Origin: Pararhizobium_B sp963838155
GTDB taxonomy: Bacteria; Pseudomonadota; Alphaproteobacteria; Rhizobiales; Rhizobiaceae
DNA length: 64,000 nucleotides
Assembly (NCBI GenBank): GCA_963838155.1
Contig: CAWIQE010000022.1
Span: forward strand, 1-64,000
Direction of reading: 5' to 3'
Below are positions 1-15,773 of the stretch, in pieces. Each line of letters opens with the position of its first letter. The first letter of the stretch is position 1. The position numbers and the translations under genes were made by a program. The notes beneath the pieces are model-generated. The model searched no databases. It was not told where the DNA came from and saw nothing but the letters and a program-made list of their open reading frames with translations.

Positions 1-50
<50 letters not shown>

Positions 51-64
51 TCGTGACTTGAGCG

Positions 65-86
65 TCCGGGAAAGCCCGGATTTTTT
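65..86 (+). terminator. hairpin followed by T6, first copy
   Basis: The arms TCCGGG (65-70) and CCCGGA (75-80) are followed by six T on the plus strand, the form of an intrinsic terminator for plus-strand transcription. On the minus strand, the direction of the rrn operon, the T-run becomes an A-run before the hairpin, so it should not stop rrn transcripts. It may terminate antisense transcription or act as a processing hairpin. Confidence 0.4.
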
Positions 87-160
87 GGTTTGCAAGTCCT
101 CGGCGCCGGGGCGCCTGCGGGCTTGCGGGGGCTGCTCCACCCCGCGTCGTGACTTGAGCG

Positions 161-182
161 TCCGGGAAAGCCCGGATTTTTT
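161..182 (+). terminator. hairpin followed by T6, second copy
   Basis: Identical to the hairpin at 65-86 because it lies in the second copy of the 60-bp repeat. The same caution about orientation applies. Confidence 0.35.
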
Positions 183-288
183 GGTTTGGGTGTCCGGGTG
201 GACTGCAGGTGGCCGGTGCGGATCCTCGTCGGGAGGAGTCTGCATCTGGCCGGCCGTCGTTTTTGGAGACTAAATGTTGCGTTTTGCA

Positions 289-406
289 GACCTGGCAGCG
301 ACCTACTCTCCCGCGTCTTGAGACGAAGTACCATCGGCGCTGGGGCATTTCACGGCCGGGTTCGGAATGGGACCGGGTGCAGCGACCCCGCAATAACCAC
401 CAGGTC
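289..406 (-). rRNA. rrf: 5S ribosomal RNA
   Basis: The minus strand begins GACCTGGTGG and ends GCCAGGTC, which pair as 5S helix I. The conserved loop A to loop C segment CCCATTCCGAAC lies between them. The ~118 nt length is normal for 5S. It lies between the 23S gene and tRNA-fMet, as expected for the operon. The ends are set from the terminal helix and may be off by a few bases. Confidence 0.95.
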
Positions 407-770
407 GGCAAAGCGCAACGGTCTCCGCGCTGGAGCATGGGGGGACGGTGCCTTTGCCTGGCGGCGGGCAGATGGCGTGTCCTTCGCGGCCGCGGCCCGA
501 AGGGGTCTCTGCCTGCCGTGCTGCACCGCCGGACGGGCGGCCACAGGAGGGCGAGGGCGACGTCCCCATGCTTTCGCACGGAAACTGTTTTCGAGAAGCT
601 GGGTGGCTTTCGCCCCTTTTCATCTTTTTGAACACGTCTTCGACGAAGACCAACAGCATGCGACTGCATGCCGCCGGTCGTCCGGCGCCCCCGCGGAGCG
701 CAGGGCCGAAGGCCCGGTGCGCGCGCGAGCGCGGATGGACTGCCCATTTTCGATGAGCATGAACAATGAG
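407..770 (-). other. 23S-5S internal transcribed spacer (364 bp)
   Basis: No gene is seen. The spacer is long for a 23S-5S gap and carries GC-rich inverted segments. Around 668-734 there is a stretch containing GCCGGTCGTCCGGCGC that resembles the repeat modules in the 16S-23S spacer and in the 23S intervening sequence. Confidence 0.6.
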
Positions 771-3846
<3,076 letters not shown>

Positions 3847-4335
3847 GTTCTCATTGCCAATGCTCATCGTTTGCCGGGTCTGGCTAAGCTTATCCTCCTC
3901 GCTTGCGCTCGAAGGGCAGCCAAACCTGGCCGGCCGGACACACCGAAGTGTGCCGACAAGCCCGTCCCTCGCCCCTTGGAGGAACGAAGAACCGGCGGAC
4001 CAGGGCTACCTTTTAAAACCCCGGCCGCAAACAAATGCCATCGACGTGTTCGATACGGAACCCATCGGAAACACGCCGAGCGTTTCCGGGTCCGCATCAT
4101 TAAGACCAGCTTCTCGAGTGGTGTCCGGCTGCGCGCGGTCAGGCAACGCAGATCCATGATCCGAACCAGACCGGGACGACCCCGGAACAATCCGAACCAC
4201 TTGAATGGACAGGCCGGTCACCCGGCGTCCAGACACCAACTTCTCTTCACGATTTTCTTGCAGAACCGCCCCGGGCAAGCCCGAAGCAAACTGTTGTTTC
4301 CCTTGAGGATATCGAACCGCCACAGGCAAAGCGCC
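3847..4335 (-). other. 16S-23S spacer, tRNA-Ala to 23S part
   Basis: This is 489 bp of transcribed spacer without a gene. It should contain the 5' strand of the 23S processing stalk, but I could not delimit the RNase III sites. Nothing else was recognised. Confidence 0.6.
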
Positions 4336-4411
4336 TGGTGGAGCTGAGCGGGATCGAACCGCTGACCCCCTGCTTGCAAAGCAGGTGCTCTCCCAGCTGA
4401 GCTACAGCCCC
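4336..4411 (-). tRNA. tRNA-Ala(UGC)
   Basis: The minus strand reads GGGGCTGTAGCTCAGCTGGG at the 5' end, anticodon loop TTTGCAA (anticodon UGC), T-arm GGTTCGATCC and an encoded CCA. It is 76 nt including CCA, in the standard place between tRNA-Ile and 23S. Confidence 0.97.
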
Positions 4412-4415
4412 ATCT

Positions 4416-4757
4416 GGTTTGTCCTGACGCTGTCGCGCCTTCGGCGCTGCGCTCCGGACGGGCCGCGCCATCAGGCGCGACGGCCGGTCGGCCTTGCGAA
4501 GCGTTGCTTCGGTTTGTCCTGACGCTGTCGCGCCTTCGGCGCTGCGCTCCGGACGGGCCGCGCCATCAGGCGCGACGGCCGGTCGGCCTTGCGAAGCGTT
4601 GCTTCGGTTTCTGTCCTGACGCTGTCGCGCCTTCGGCGCTGCGCTCCGGACGGGCCGCGCCATCAGGCGCGACGGCCGGTCGGCCTTGCGAAGCGTTGCT
4701 TCGTCCGTATCCGGCGTCGCCCAAACGGGTTGTCCTGACGCTGTCGCGGCTGGCTCG
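4416..4757. repeat. Tandem array of 95-97-bp units in the 16S-23S spacer
   Basis: Three near-identical units begin at about 4421, 4516 and 4613 (each starts gtcctgacgctgtcgcg), followed by a partial unit at 4729-4757. Each unit is GC-rich with internal inverted segments such as gcgccttcggcgc and aggccgaccggcc. The array separates tRNA-Ala from tRNA-Ile. A diverged unit is present in the 23S IVS (3441-3535). Confidence 0.9.
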
Positions 4758-4800
4758 AAAGTTTGTTTTGTCTCATGCCGACGTCGATGCCGCCCGGGAC

Positions 4801-4877
<77 letters not shown>

Positions 4878-4920
4878 GTCTCGAACCCCGACGCCACCCG
4901 AACAGGGTCGCTCCGCAATC

Positions 4921-5075
4921 ACGGGTGCCAAGCACCGCAAGCGCGACCGCGCGTCGCCGGTCGTCCGGCGCGCCCGTGCAGGCCAGCCGCCGAAAGGCGG
5001 CGGTGCGGCCGTGAACGCAACCACGGTGCCAAGCACCGCAAGCGCGACCGCGCGTCGCCGGTCGTCCGGAGGACA
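4921..5075. repeat. Two copies of a second spacer module (about 4924-4973 and 5028-5071)
   Basis: Both copies share the core aagcaccgcaagcgcgaccg and continue through gcgtcgccggtcgtccgg. The same core occurs in the 23S IVS at 3574-3612. They lie between the 16S gene and tRNA-Ile. No coding potential is supported. Confidence 0.85.
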
Positions 5076-5259
5076 GGCCCGAAGGGCCGCTCATCCGTGA
5101 GGACCGAACAAACTTTTATCCTCGAAGGAAAGAGAAACGTAGGCGGCGGCTTCCGCTTATGCGTTTGATCGACCGGACCTGACTGATCCGGTCTTGTTCC
5201 AATAAAGATGCGGAAGGCGCATGCCGTCCGAGGACGGCCGTCTTGCCAGATCCGGATCT

Positions 5260-6766
<1,507 letters not shown>

Positions 6767-6956
6767 TGAGAGATCTCTCTTGGCATACTGTCACGCTCGA
6801 AATCGACGAGAACTTCACACCAGGCCCCCTTTCGGGAACCCGTGTAACTTTCTCTCGAAAACGTGACCGCCAAAGTCTCTTCAAAACCGAAACGGCCTAA
6901 ACCGCCCCGGCCAGCAGAAACCCGCCGCCCACGTTTCTCTTTCCCATTATTCAATT

Positions 6957-6966
6957 GTCAAAGAGC
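6957..6966 (-). promoter_or_regulatory. rrn leader boxA (antitermination)
   Basis: On the minus strand the leader contains GCTCTTTGAC followed by AATTGAATAATGG. This is the boxA-type NusB/NusE antitermination signal typical of alphaproteobacterial rrn leaders, about 190 bp upstream of mature 16S. Confidence 0.75.
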
Positions 6967-7111
6967 CGACGACAAATCCTTGCCGTCAACGGTCCCAAAA
7001 CCATACGGTCCCAAAACCGCCGAAGTCCCGCAATCGCGAACCCCGAAATCATGAAAAACAAGGGCAAGCCCAGCCACCGCCAGCGGCAGCACCGCCCTCG
7101 TCGATGAGCGC

Positions 7112-7141
7112 TATATAGGCCCCACCACCAAACCCTGTCAA
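7112..7141 (-). promoter_or_regulatory. rrn promoter (-35 TTGACA, -10 TATATA)
   Basis: On the minus strand TTGACA (7136-7141) and TATATA (7112-7117) are 18 nt apart. An A/T-rich stretch at about 7147-7160 lies upstream in the place of an UP element. The 16S gene begins ~345 bp downstream. It is a near-consensus housekeeping-sigma promoter, consistent with strong rRNA synthesis. Confidence 0.8.
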
Positions 7142-7194
7142 CGCGCTTTTTTCAAAAAACCGTCATTTTTCTCCCCACCCGGACAAGCGCCCCG

Positions 7195-7300
7195 CTAGAG
7201 CGCTTCCAGGAAAAGTGGAAACCGGTTTTCCGTCCGGAAGCGCGCGAAAACAATGAGGTAGAGCCTGTTGGCGATTCCGTGAAACGCGGACAGGCTCTAG
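7195..7300 (+). repeat. Family A two-hairpin repeat, full length
   Basis: It runs from ctagagcgcttcc to ggctctag. Hairpin 1 pairs gcgcttcc with ggaagcgc and hairpin 2 pairs gagcctgt with acaggctc. CTAG is present at both ends. It lies upstream of the rrn promoter, in the gap before the M23 peptidase gene. Confidence 0.9.
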
Positions 7301-7695
7301 GCCCCGCCGCTCCGTCATTTTCGACCCGTTTTCCGGACCCCTCCCCGCTCCCGTCCGGCTGCCGGCCGCCGCCCCGGGGCCGGGGTTCCCGCGCGTTCGG
7401 CAAGTCCGGCAAAAGGCGCTCGGGCAGCACAGAAGGAAAGGGATGGGTCACTTTAATGACGATTAACTTTTATTTCGGCCTTCAAATTGGCGCATTGACT
7501 GTGGCATAAGGAAAACAGTGGGGATGCCGTCGTCCGGCAACGAGTCGGGGTATCACTGATCGATAGCACGCTTCAACGGGGCGGTATTCCGCCTCCGCCG
7601 GCTGTCGGCAATCGGCGGCGCCACCACGATAAAGAGTATCGCCACCCGTAGAAGGCGGCGTTTGGGTAGGGCAAGAGGGCATACAAGAACCCGGA
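7301..7695. other. Intergenic region between rrn promoter/repeat and M23 gene
   Basis: This stretch of 395 bp has no convincing gene. A TTGACT at 7495-7500 could be a -35 element for the M23 gene, but no good -10 follows at the right distance. Confidence 0.5.
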
Positions 7696-9639
7696 ATGGC
7701 ATCGAAACGCGATCTCATCGAAGCCATGGGGAGTGAACCTCCCCTGTTGGCAGGCGGCCGCAAGGCGCCTGATCGCCGTGACGTTTCGCTTCGCTGGCTC
7801 TCGGGCACCTTCCTCACCGGCATTTCCACCACTCTTCTCATGGGCTTCGCGCTGTTCGCCGCGCTCGACGGGCGCGAGCAGCTCGCGCTTCCCGGCCAGG
7901 CGCTCGCCGCCGTCGACGTGGCGACCGCCTCCGGCCAGGCGCAGAAGGGCGGGCGGCTCGCCGCCGCCCAACCGCGCGCCAAGCCGGTGGACCGCTCGGT
8001 CATGGAGGTGTCGACCGTGGTCCACGAGGGCGACCACGACGTCGTCCGCCGGCGGCCCTTCGCGGTCTTCAAGATGTCGCTGGCCGCCAACCACACGACC
8101 GACGTCGCCTATCCGAAATTCAACCCCCTGGCGATCGTCGCAAACGGAAACACCGATCCGGCATCCGCGGCGTCCCCGGGCCAGATCTACGGCGCCCAGG
8201 TCGATTCCGAGGTCAGCCTCAAATCGGTCGATTTCCCGATCGGAAAGAAGTCGCTTCCCTTTGCCGCCTCGCTCGACGAGCGCGAGGCCGAGCGCATCGC
8301 CCGCAACGACGCGGATGCGCTCACCAGCCCGACCATGCAGCTCGCCTCGCTCTACCTCGCGGCGTCGCCGGCCCCGAGCCGCAACAGTCCCTTCGTTCAT
8401 TTCGAAGCAAGCGGCCATGCCAGGGTGACCGCCGAGAACGTCTCGGTCACCCCGATGAACAACGTCGACGTCGCCGACGCCGATTTCGGGGACGACATCA
8501 TTCCGTTCCGGACCGCGCAAACCATCGATGCTGCGATGACCGCCGGCGGATTCAGCGGCGCAGAGGCATCGGAAGTCAGCGCACCGCTCGCCCGCCTGCT
8601 CGAAACGGATGCGCTCGCACAGGGCGACGTCCTGCGCCTCGGCATCGAACAGACCGACGGCAACGTCCGCATCATGCGCGCCAGCGTCTACTCGGGCGGA
8701 AAGCACGTCGTCACCGTCGCCCGCAACGACCGCGGCCGCTTCGTCGTCGGAACCCCGCCGCCGCCCTCCGACGCCGTCACGCACGCCTTCGACGATACCC
8801 CGGTGCCGACGATCGTCGACCGGGACCTGCCCGACCTCTACGACGGCATCTACCGCGCCGGCCTCTCCTACGGCATGAGCCAGACGATGATCAGCCGCGT
8901 CGTCCGCCTGCTCGCTCCCGTCGTCGACTTCAAGGCGGAGATGAAGCCGTCCGACCGGATGGAGGTCTTCTTCTCGTCGCCCGACAAGAGCGGCAAGGCG
9001 ACGGACGCATCGCAGCTGCTCTTCCTGGATGCCGAGATCGACGGCAAGGAAACCCGCCTCTACCGCTTCCAGGACAAGAACGGCAACGTCGACTACTACA
9101 ATCCCGAGGGCAAGAGCGTTCACCCCTTCCTGCTGCGCGATCCGGTCCCCAACGGGGTCTTCACCTCGCCGTTCGGCATGCGCCGCCATCCGATCCTGGG
9201 CTACAAGCGCATGCACTGGGGATGCGACTGGGCCGCGCCGCGCGGCACGCCCATCCTGTCGGTCGGCGACGGCGTCGTGGTCAAGGCCGGCTGGGACTCC
9301 GGCGGCTACGGCAACCAGACCGTCATCAGCTACGGCAACGGCTACGAGAGTTCGTTCAATCACCAGAGCGCGATCGCCAAGGGAATAAAGGCCGGAGCAC
9401 ACGTCCGCCAGGGGCAGGTGATCGGCTATGTCGGGACGACGGGCGAATCGACCGGGCCGCACCTCCACTACGAGGTGATCGTGAACGGCACCAAGGTCGA
9501 CCCGATGAAGGTCAGGCTTCCCGAACGCAAGCCGCTCAAGGGAGACGCCCTGATCGCCTTCGAGCACGAGCGCAAGCGCATCGATTCGCTGCTGGAGAGC
9601 CAGGGCAGACAGCCCTCCGCCGAAATCGCCTCGCGCTGA
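7696..9639 (+). CDS. M23 family metallopeptidase, membrane-anchored
   Basis: A 647-residue protein with one N-terminal membrane segment (about residues 36-58) and a long periplasmic part. The C-terminal peptidase_M23 (LytM) domain holds HWGCDW (about 507-512, zinc His and Asp) and GPHLHYE (about 588-594, catalytic and zinc His). Members of this family cut peptidoglycan cross-bridges or, when inactive, activate amidases. Here the zinc ligands are intact, so an active endopeptidase for envelope growth is likely. The ~440 residues before the peptidase domain resemble the regulatory N-terminal regions of rhizobial M23 proteins. It stands alone, facing away from the rrn operon. The exact substrate is not known. 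Confidence 0.88.
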   Translation: MASKRDLIEAMGSEPPLLAGGRKAPDRRDVSLRWLSGTFLTGISTTLLMGFALFAALDGREQLALPGQALAAVDVATASGQAQKGGRLAAAQPRAKPVDRSVMEVSTVVHEGDHDVVRRRPFAVFKMSLAANHTTDVAYPKFNPLAIVANGNTDPASAASPGQIYGAQVDSEVSLKSVDFPIGKKSLPFAASLDEREAERIARNDADALTSPTMQLASLYLAASPAPSRNSPFVHFEASGHARVTAENVSVTPMNNVDVADADFGDDIIPFRTAQTIDAAMTAGGFSGAEASEVSAPLARLLETDALAQGDVLRLGIEQTDGNVRIMRASVYSGGKHVVTVARNDRGRFVVGTPPPPSDAVTHAFDDTPVPTIVDRDLPDLYDGIYRAGLSYGMSQTMISRVVRLLAPVVDFKAEMKPSDRMEVFFSSPDKSGKATDASQLLFLDAEIDGKETRLYRFQDKNGNVDYYNPEGKSVHPFLLRDPVPNGVFTSPFGMRRHPILGYKRMHWGCDWAAPRGTPILSVGDGVVVKAGWDSGGYGNQTVISYGNGYESSFNHQSAIAKGIKAGAHVRQGQVIGYVGTTGESTGPHLHYEVIVNGTKVDPMKVRLPERKPLKGDALIAFEHERKRIDSLLESQGRQPSAEIASR

Positions 9640-9643
9640 CCCC

Positions 9644-9701
9644 CACCGACAAGGCGAGAGCGCGCGCGCCGTAAGCGTCCGCGCTCCTTCTGCCGTCGGT
9701 G
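9644..9701 (+). terminator. Long hairpin after the M23 gene, no T-run
   Basis: Arms CACCGAC (9644-9650) and GTCGGTG (9695-9701) enclose a second pairing of GAGCGCG with CGCGCTC. It begins four bases after the M23 stop codon. There is no T-tract, so it may stabilise the 3' end of the mRNA instead of terminating it. Confidence 0.4.
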
Positions 9702-9766
9702 CGGTCCGGGCGGAAGCGGAGACCGCTTGTCCGCCCGGAAACGCTACGCCCGGAGATGCCGAACAG

Positions 9767-9830
9767 CTCTAGAGCGCTCCCAGGAAAAGTGGAAACCGGT
9801 TTTCCGTCCGGAAGCGCGTAAAAACAAGCT

Positions 9831-9834
<4 letters not shown>
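9767..9834 (+). repeat. Family A repeat, hairpin 1 only; carries the clpB stop codon
   Basis: It runs from ctctagagcgctccc to gaagcgcg and then gctctag. The hairpin-2 half is missing, but both ends still have CTAG. The clpB stop codon (TAG on the minus strand, 9831-9833) is formed by the right-hand CTAG. Confidence 0.88.
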
Positions 9835-12440
<2,606 letters not shown>

Positions 12441-12603
12441 GTTCGATCGGCTCCATGTCATGCTTCGCCCATCATGGCGCGAAACAGTCCTTCATGAATT
12501 GACCTCCATCATCGGCAGGCCGGTTTCGGGATTTATATGGGAAGCGGCAACGCCTTCCGGTAGAGGTGCGGTCGCGATACGCCGGCGGCCCCCTCCGCCG
12601 ACG

Positions 12604-12633
12604 AAAAAACCCCGGCTCTTTCGAACCGGGGTT
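12604..12633 (-). terminator. Intrinsic terminator of the DUF4167 gene
   Basis: On the minus strand AACCCCGG and CCGGGGTT form an 8-bp stem followed by TTTTTT (12609 down to 12604). It begins about 30 bp after the stop codon of the DUF4167 gene and separates it from clpB. Confidence 0.85.
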
Positions 12634-12663
12634 CTCGTGAAATCGTCTGCATGCAGCCTCGGC

Positions 12664-13353
12664 CTACTCCGAACTGGCTCCGGCCATGGGCGCCTTGCCG
12701 CCTTCCTCGTCGCCGCTCTCCTCGGACCCCTCGGAGGCGGCCGCGTCCGACTTGCGCGTACGGCGGGGCCGGGACGCGGCGCCGCGGCGGCGGGTCGACG
12801 TGCGGCGCGGCCCGGAAGCCGGCGTCTCGTCCTCGATGGCGACTTCCGCCGGCATGCCGTCGATCACCGGCTGCGGCCCGGAACCGTTGACGTGGGACTG
12901 GCTCTCCTGCCGCTCCTCGCCGTCCGTCTGGTCGTCGCCGCGGGCCGACTGCCGGTCGTGGCCACCCCCGCCGCGATCGTGTCCGTTGCCGCGGTAACCG
13001 TCCGACCGCTCGCTCGATGCGCGCTCGCCGTCGTCGCGATCGTCGTCGCGGTCGGAACCGTCCCGATCGTCGCGCTGGAAGCGTTCCTGCATCTGCGCCT
13101 GGGCAGCCGCGATGACGCGGTTGTAATGCTCGGCGTGCTGGAGATAGTTTTCGGCCATGACGTTGTCGCCGCTGCTCTGGGCGTCGCGCGCGAGCGCAGC
13201 GTATTTCTCGGCGACATGCTGTGCCGTCCCCCTGATCTTCACGTCAGGGCCGGAACTGTCGTAGGTGCGCGAAAGCGGGTTGCCGCCCTTGCGGTTGTTG
13301 TTGTTGTTGTTGTTTCGCCCGCGGCCGCGCTTGTTCTGCTGTCCTGGCCTCAT
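12664..13353 (-). CDS. DUF4167 domain-containing protein, Asn/Arg-rich
   Basis: A 229-residue protein. The N-terminus is basic with a run of seven Asn (about residues 14-20). The DUF4167 domain follows (about 25-95), including SRTYDSSGPDVKIRG and HVAEKYAALARDA. The remainder is disordered and charged, with many Asp/Arg pairs and a basic ARG/SR-rich tail. Proteins of this type are restricted to alphaproteobacteria and usually lie between clpB and prmC, as here. The composition suggests nucleic-acid or ribosome contact, but the function is not established. It has its own terminator at 12604-12633. Confidence 0.85.
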   Translation of the reverse strand: MRPGQQNKRGRGRNNNNNNNRKGGNPLSRTYDSSGPDVKIRGTAQHVAEKYAALARDAQSSGDNVMAENYLQHAEHYNRVIAAAQAQMQERFQRDDRDGSDRDDDRDDGERASSERSDGYRGNGHDRGGGGHDRQSARGDDQTDGEERQESQSHVNGSGPQPVIDGMPAEVAIEDETPASGPRRTSTRRRGAASRPRRTRKSDAAASEGSEESGDEEGGKAPMAGASSE

Positions 13354-13681
13354 ATGTCACTCACCTGATTGTCCTCGTTGGATCTTTGCGAAAAACGCCC
13401 GGTGCATCATCCCGGTTGTGGCGTCTCGGCGCCGCGATCAAGGCGCGTCCTTCGCAAACCCGCCGCCTATCGATGTTAAAAAGACAGATACATTCACCGG
13501 AGGTCGCTCAAACGATCGCAGCCTTCGGGAGGCGGCGAAACCGGAGACACGCCTGTCATCGCCGCATCTTCGGTCGAAACCTTGCTGTCCGGTGCTGACG
13601 GGAACCTAGCCCGCTTCGCGCCCAATTCCAAGTCCTTTCTTGTCAATTGTACAAAACGGCAAAGATCGTTTTGGTCCTCTT
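13354..13681. other. Intergenic region upstream of the DUF4167 gene
   Basis: No gene is seen in 328 bp. On the minus strand the stretch around 13600-13660 contains TTGACA and CTTGGA...CTAGGT pairs that could form the DUF4167 promoter, but neither is near consensus at both boxes. Confidence 0.45.
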
Positions 13682-14581
13682 CTACCGCGCCGCCGTCGAG
13701 AACAGGCAGGCTCTTTCGAGACCGGCGAGATCCGCGTGCCTGGACAGCTCCGTGAAACCCGCCCCCCGGAAGATCGCCTCGACAGCCGCTGCCTGGCCGA
13801 AGCCGTGCTCGACCCCGAGCATCCCGCCGCCGGCGAGGTGCCTTTCGGCGCCCCGGGCGATGGCGCGATAGGCATCGAGACCGTCGGGGCCGCCGTCGAG
13901 CGCGGCGTGCGGGTCGTGATCGCGCACGTCCCGCGCCAGCGATTCGATCGCCGGCGTTTCGATGTAGGGCGGATTCGAGACGATGACGTCGAATTTGCCC
14001 CGGACGGCATCGAACCAGTCGCTTTCCACCGTCGCGAAACGCCCGTCGAGTCCGAGGCTGCGGGCATTCTCCGCCGCCGTCCGCAGCGCCTCGCCCGAAC
14101 GATCGACGCCCACGCAATGCGCGGCTTCGCAGACCGACAGCAGCGCAAGGCCGATGGCACCGGTGCCCGTGCCGAGGTCGGCGATCCGGCAGCGGCCGGA
14201 TTTCGCCGCCGTCTCTTCGACGAAGGGTATCAGCGCCTCCACCAGGATTTCGGTGTCCGGCCGCGGCTCCAGCGTCGCGGGCGACAGCCGCAATTCGAGA
14301 CCGAAGAAGGATCGGGCCCCCAGGATCCGGTGCACGGGTTCCCCGCCGAGGCGGCGCAGCAGCGCCTCCTCCAGGCGGGCCCGGTCGGCCGCGCCGATCC
14401 GGGCCTCTTCGCAAAGGATCAAGTCCTTCGCGTCGAATCCCAGGAGACCCTGGATCAGCGCCCGCGCATCGATAGCCGGCGAAGCAACGCCGCCGGCCGC
14501 CAGGCGCCCACGCGCGCCGCGCAGGAGTTCGGCCAGCGTCACGCTCCCTTCCGCCACGCATGCGCCGCTTTCCCCGGTCAC
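13682..14581 (-). CDS. prmC: Peptide chain release factor N5-glutamine methyltransferase PrmC
   Basis: A 299-residue SAM-dependent enzyme that methylates the Gln of the GGQ motif in release factors. An N-terminal helical domain (about 15-100) is followed by a Rossmann methyltransferase with motif I DLGTGTGAIGLALLS and the glutamine-binding NPPY motif near residue 203. The start is GTG at 14581, one base after the prfA stop codon, so enzyme and substrate are encoded together and probably coupled translationally. This arrangement is the common alphaproteobacterial one. Confidence 0.95.
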   Translation of the reverse strand: MTGESGACVAEGSVTLAELLRGARGRLAAGGVASPAIDARALIQGLLGFDAKDLILCEEARIGAADRARLEEALLRRLGGEPVHRILGARSFFGLELRLSPATLEPRPDTEILVEALIPFVEETAAKSGRCRIADLGTGTGAIGLALLSVCEAAHCVGVDRSGEALRTAAENARSLGLDGRFATVESDWFDAVRGKFDVIVSNPPYIETPAIESLARDVRDHDPHAALDGGPDGLDAYRAIARGAERHLAGGGMLGVEHGFGQAAAVEAIFRGAGFTELSRHADLAGLERACLFSTAAR

Positions 14582-14582
14582 C

Positions 14583-15662
14583 TCACGCCTCCTCGCCGAG
14601 CGCGGCGAGCTGCCCCGCCTGATGGTCGGCGATCAGCGCATCGACGATCTCGTCCACTTCGCCGAGCATCATCCGGTCGAGCTTGTAGAGCGTCAGGTTG
14701 ATCCGGTGATCGGTCACCCGCCCCTGCGGGAAATTATAGGTCCGGATGCGCTGCGAACGGTCGCCGGAACCGACCTGGCTCTTGCGCGTCGCCGAGCGCT
14801 CGCTCTCGGCCTTCTGCCGCTCCATGTCGTAGAGCCGGGCCTTCAGGACCTGCATGGCGCGCGCGCGGTTCTGATGCTGCGATTTCTCCGAGGACGTGAC
14901 GACGATGCCCGTCGGCAGGTGCGTGATTCGCACGGCCGAATCGGTGGTGTTGACGTGCTGCCCGCCGGCCCCGGACGACCGCATGGTGTCGACGCGGATG
15001 TCTTCGGGCCGAACCTCGATATCGATGTCCTCGGCTTCCGGCAGCACGGCGACGGTCGCCGCCGAGGTGTGGATCCGTCCGCCGGATTCCGTCTCCGGCA
15101 CCCGCTGGACCCGGTGCACCCCGGACTCGAACTTCAGGCGCGAGAAGACGCCCCGGCCGGAAACGACGGCGATGATCTCCTTGTAGCCGCCGACGTCCCC
15201 CTCGCTCGCCGAAAGCACCTCGACCTTCCACCCCCTCGCCGACGCGTATCGCTCGTACATGCGGAAGAGATCGCCGGCGAACAGCGCCGCCTCCGACCCC
15301 CCCGTCCCGGCCCGGATTTCGACGATCGCGTTCTTCTCGTCCGCGGCATCCTTGGGCAGCAGCAGGATCTGCATGTCGCCCTCGAGCTTTTCGAGCCGCT
15401 CCTCCACCTCCGGATATTCGAGCTCGGCGAGCTCGCGCATCTCGCGGTCCGACGAGCGGTCGGCCATCATCTGCTTGAGGTCGGCGAGCTCGCTCCTGGC
15501 CTTCTCGTATTCCCGGATCTTGTCCACGACCGGCTGGAGCTCCGCATATTCGGATGCGAGCCGGACATAGGCATCGGCATCGGGACCGGCCGACATGCGC
15601 GCTTCCAGCTCCTCGAAGCGGCGTTGCAGCTGGCGCATCTTTTCAACGGGAAGGGTGGGCAT
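14583..15662 (-). CDS. prfA: Peptide chain release factor 1
   Basis: A 359-residue class I release factor reading UAA and UAG. The PCRF domain is followed by the catalytic loop GAGGQHVNTTDSAVR with the GGQ that PrmC methylates. The PVT-type recognition region lies before it, with RVPETESGG in the expected place. Length is normal for RF1. It lies between ptsP and prmC in the same direction; the gap to ptsP is ~110 bp. Confidence 0.97.
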   Translation of the reverse strand: MPTLPVEKMRQLQRRFEELEARMSAGPDADAYVRLASEYAELQPVVDKIREYEKARSELADLKQMMADRSSDREMRELAELEYPEVEERLEKLEGDMQILLLPKDAADEKNAIVEIRAGTGGSEAALFAGDLFRMYERYASARGWKVEVLSASEGDVGGYKEIIAVVSGRGVFSRLKFESGVHRVQRVPETESGGRIHTSAATVAVLPEAEDIDIEVRPEDIRVDTMRSSGAGGQHVNTTDSAVRITHLPTGIVVTSSEKSQHQNRARAMQVLKARLYDMERQKAESERSATRKSQVGSGDRSQRIRTYNFPQGRVTDHRINLTLYKLDRMMLGEVDEIVDALIADHQAGQLAALGEEA

Positions 15663-15773
15663 CGTGCAAGTCCGGGGGCTTGGGCGTTCCCGGGCCGGGC
15701 GGAGATCGGTCCGATGATCGGAAACGCAAAGAGACGAATATCTGGGCCATTCTGGGTTCCGATTCCGGACGGC

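Noticed and set aside
4416..4757. Tandem repeats considered as a CRISPR array
   Set aside because: The units are 95-97 bp and contiguous with no unique spacers, and no cas gene is present.
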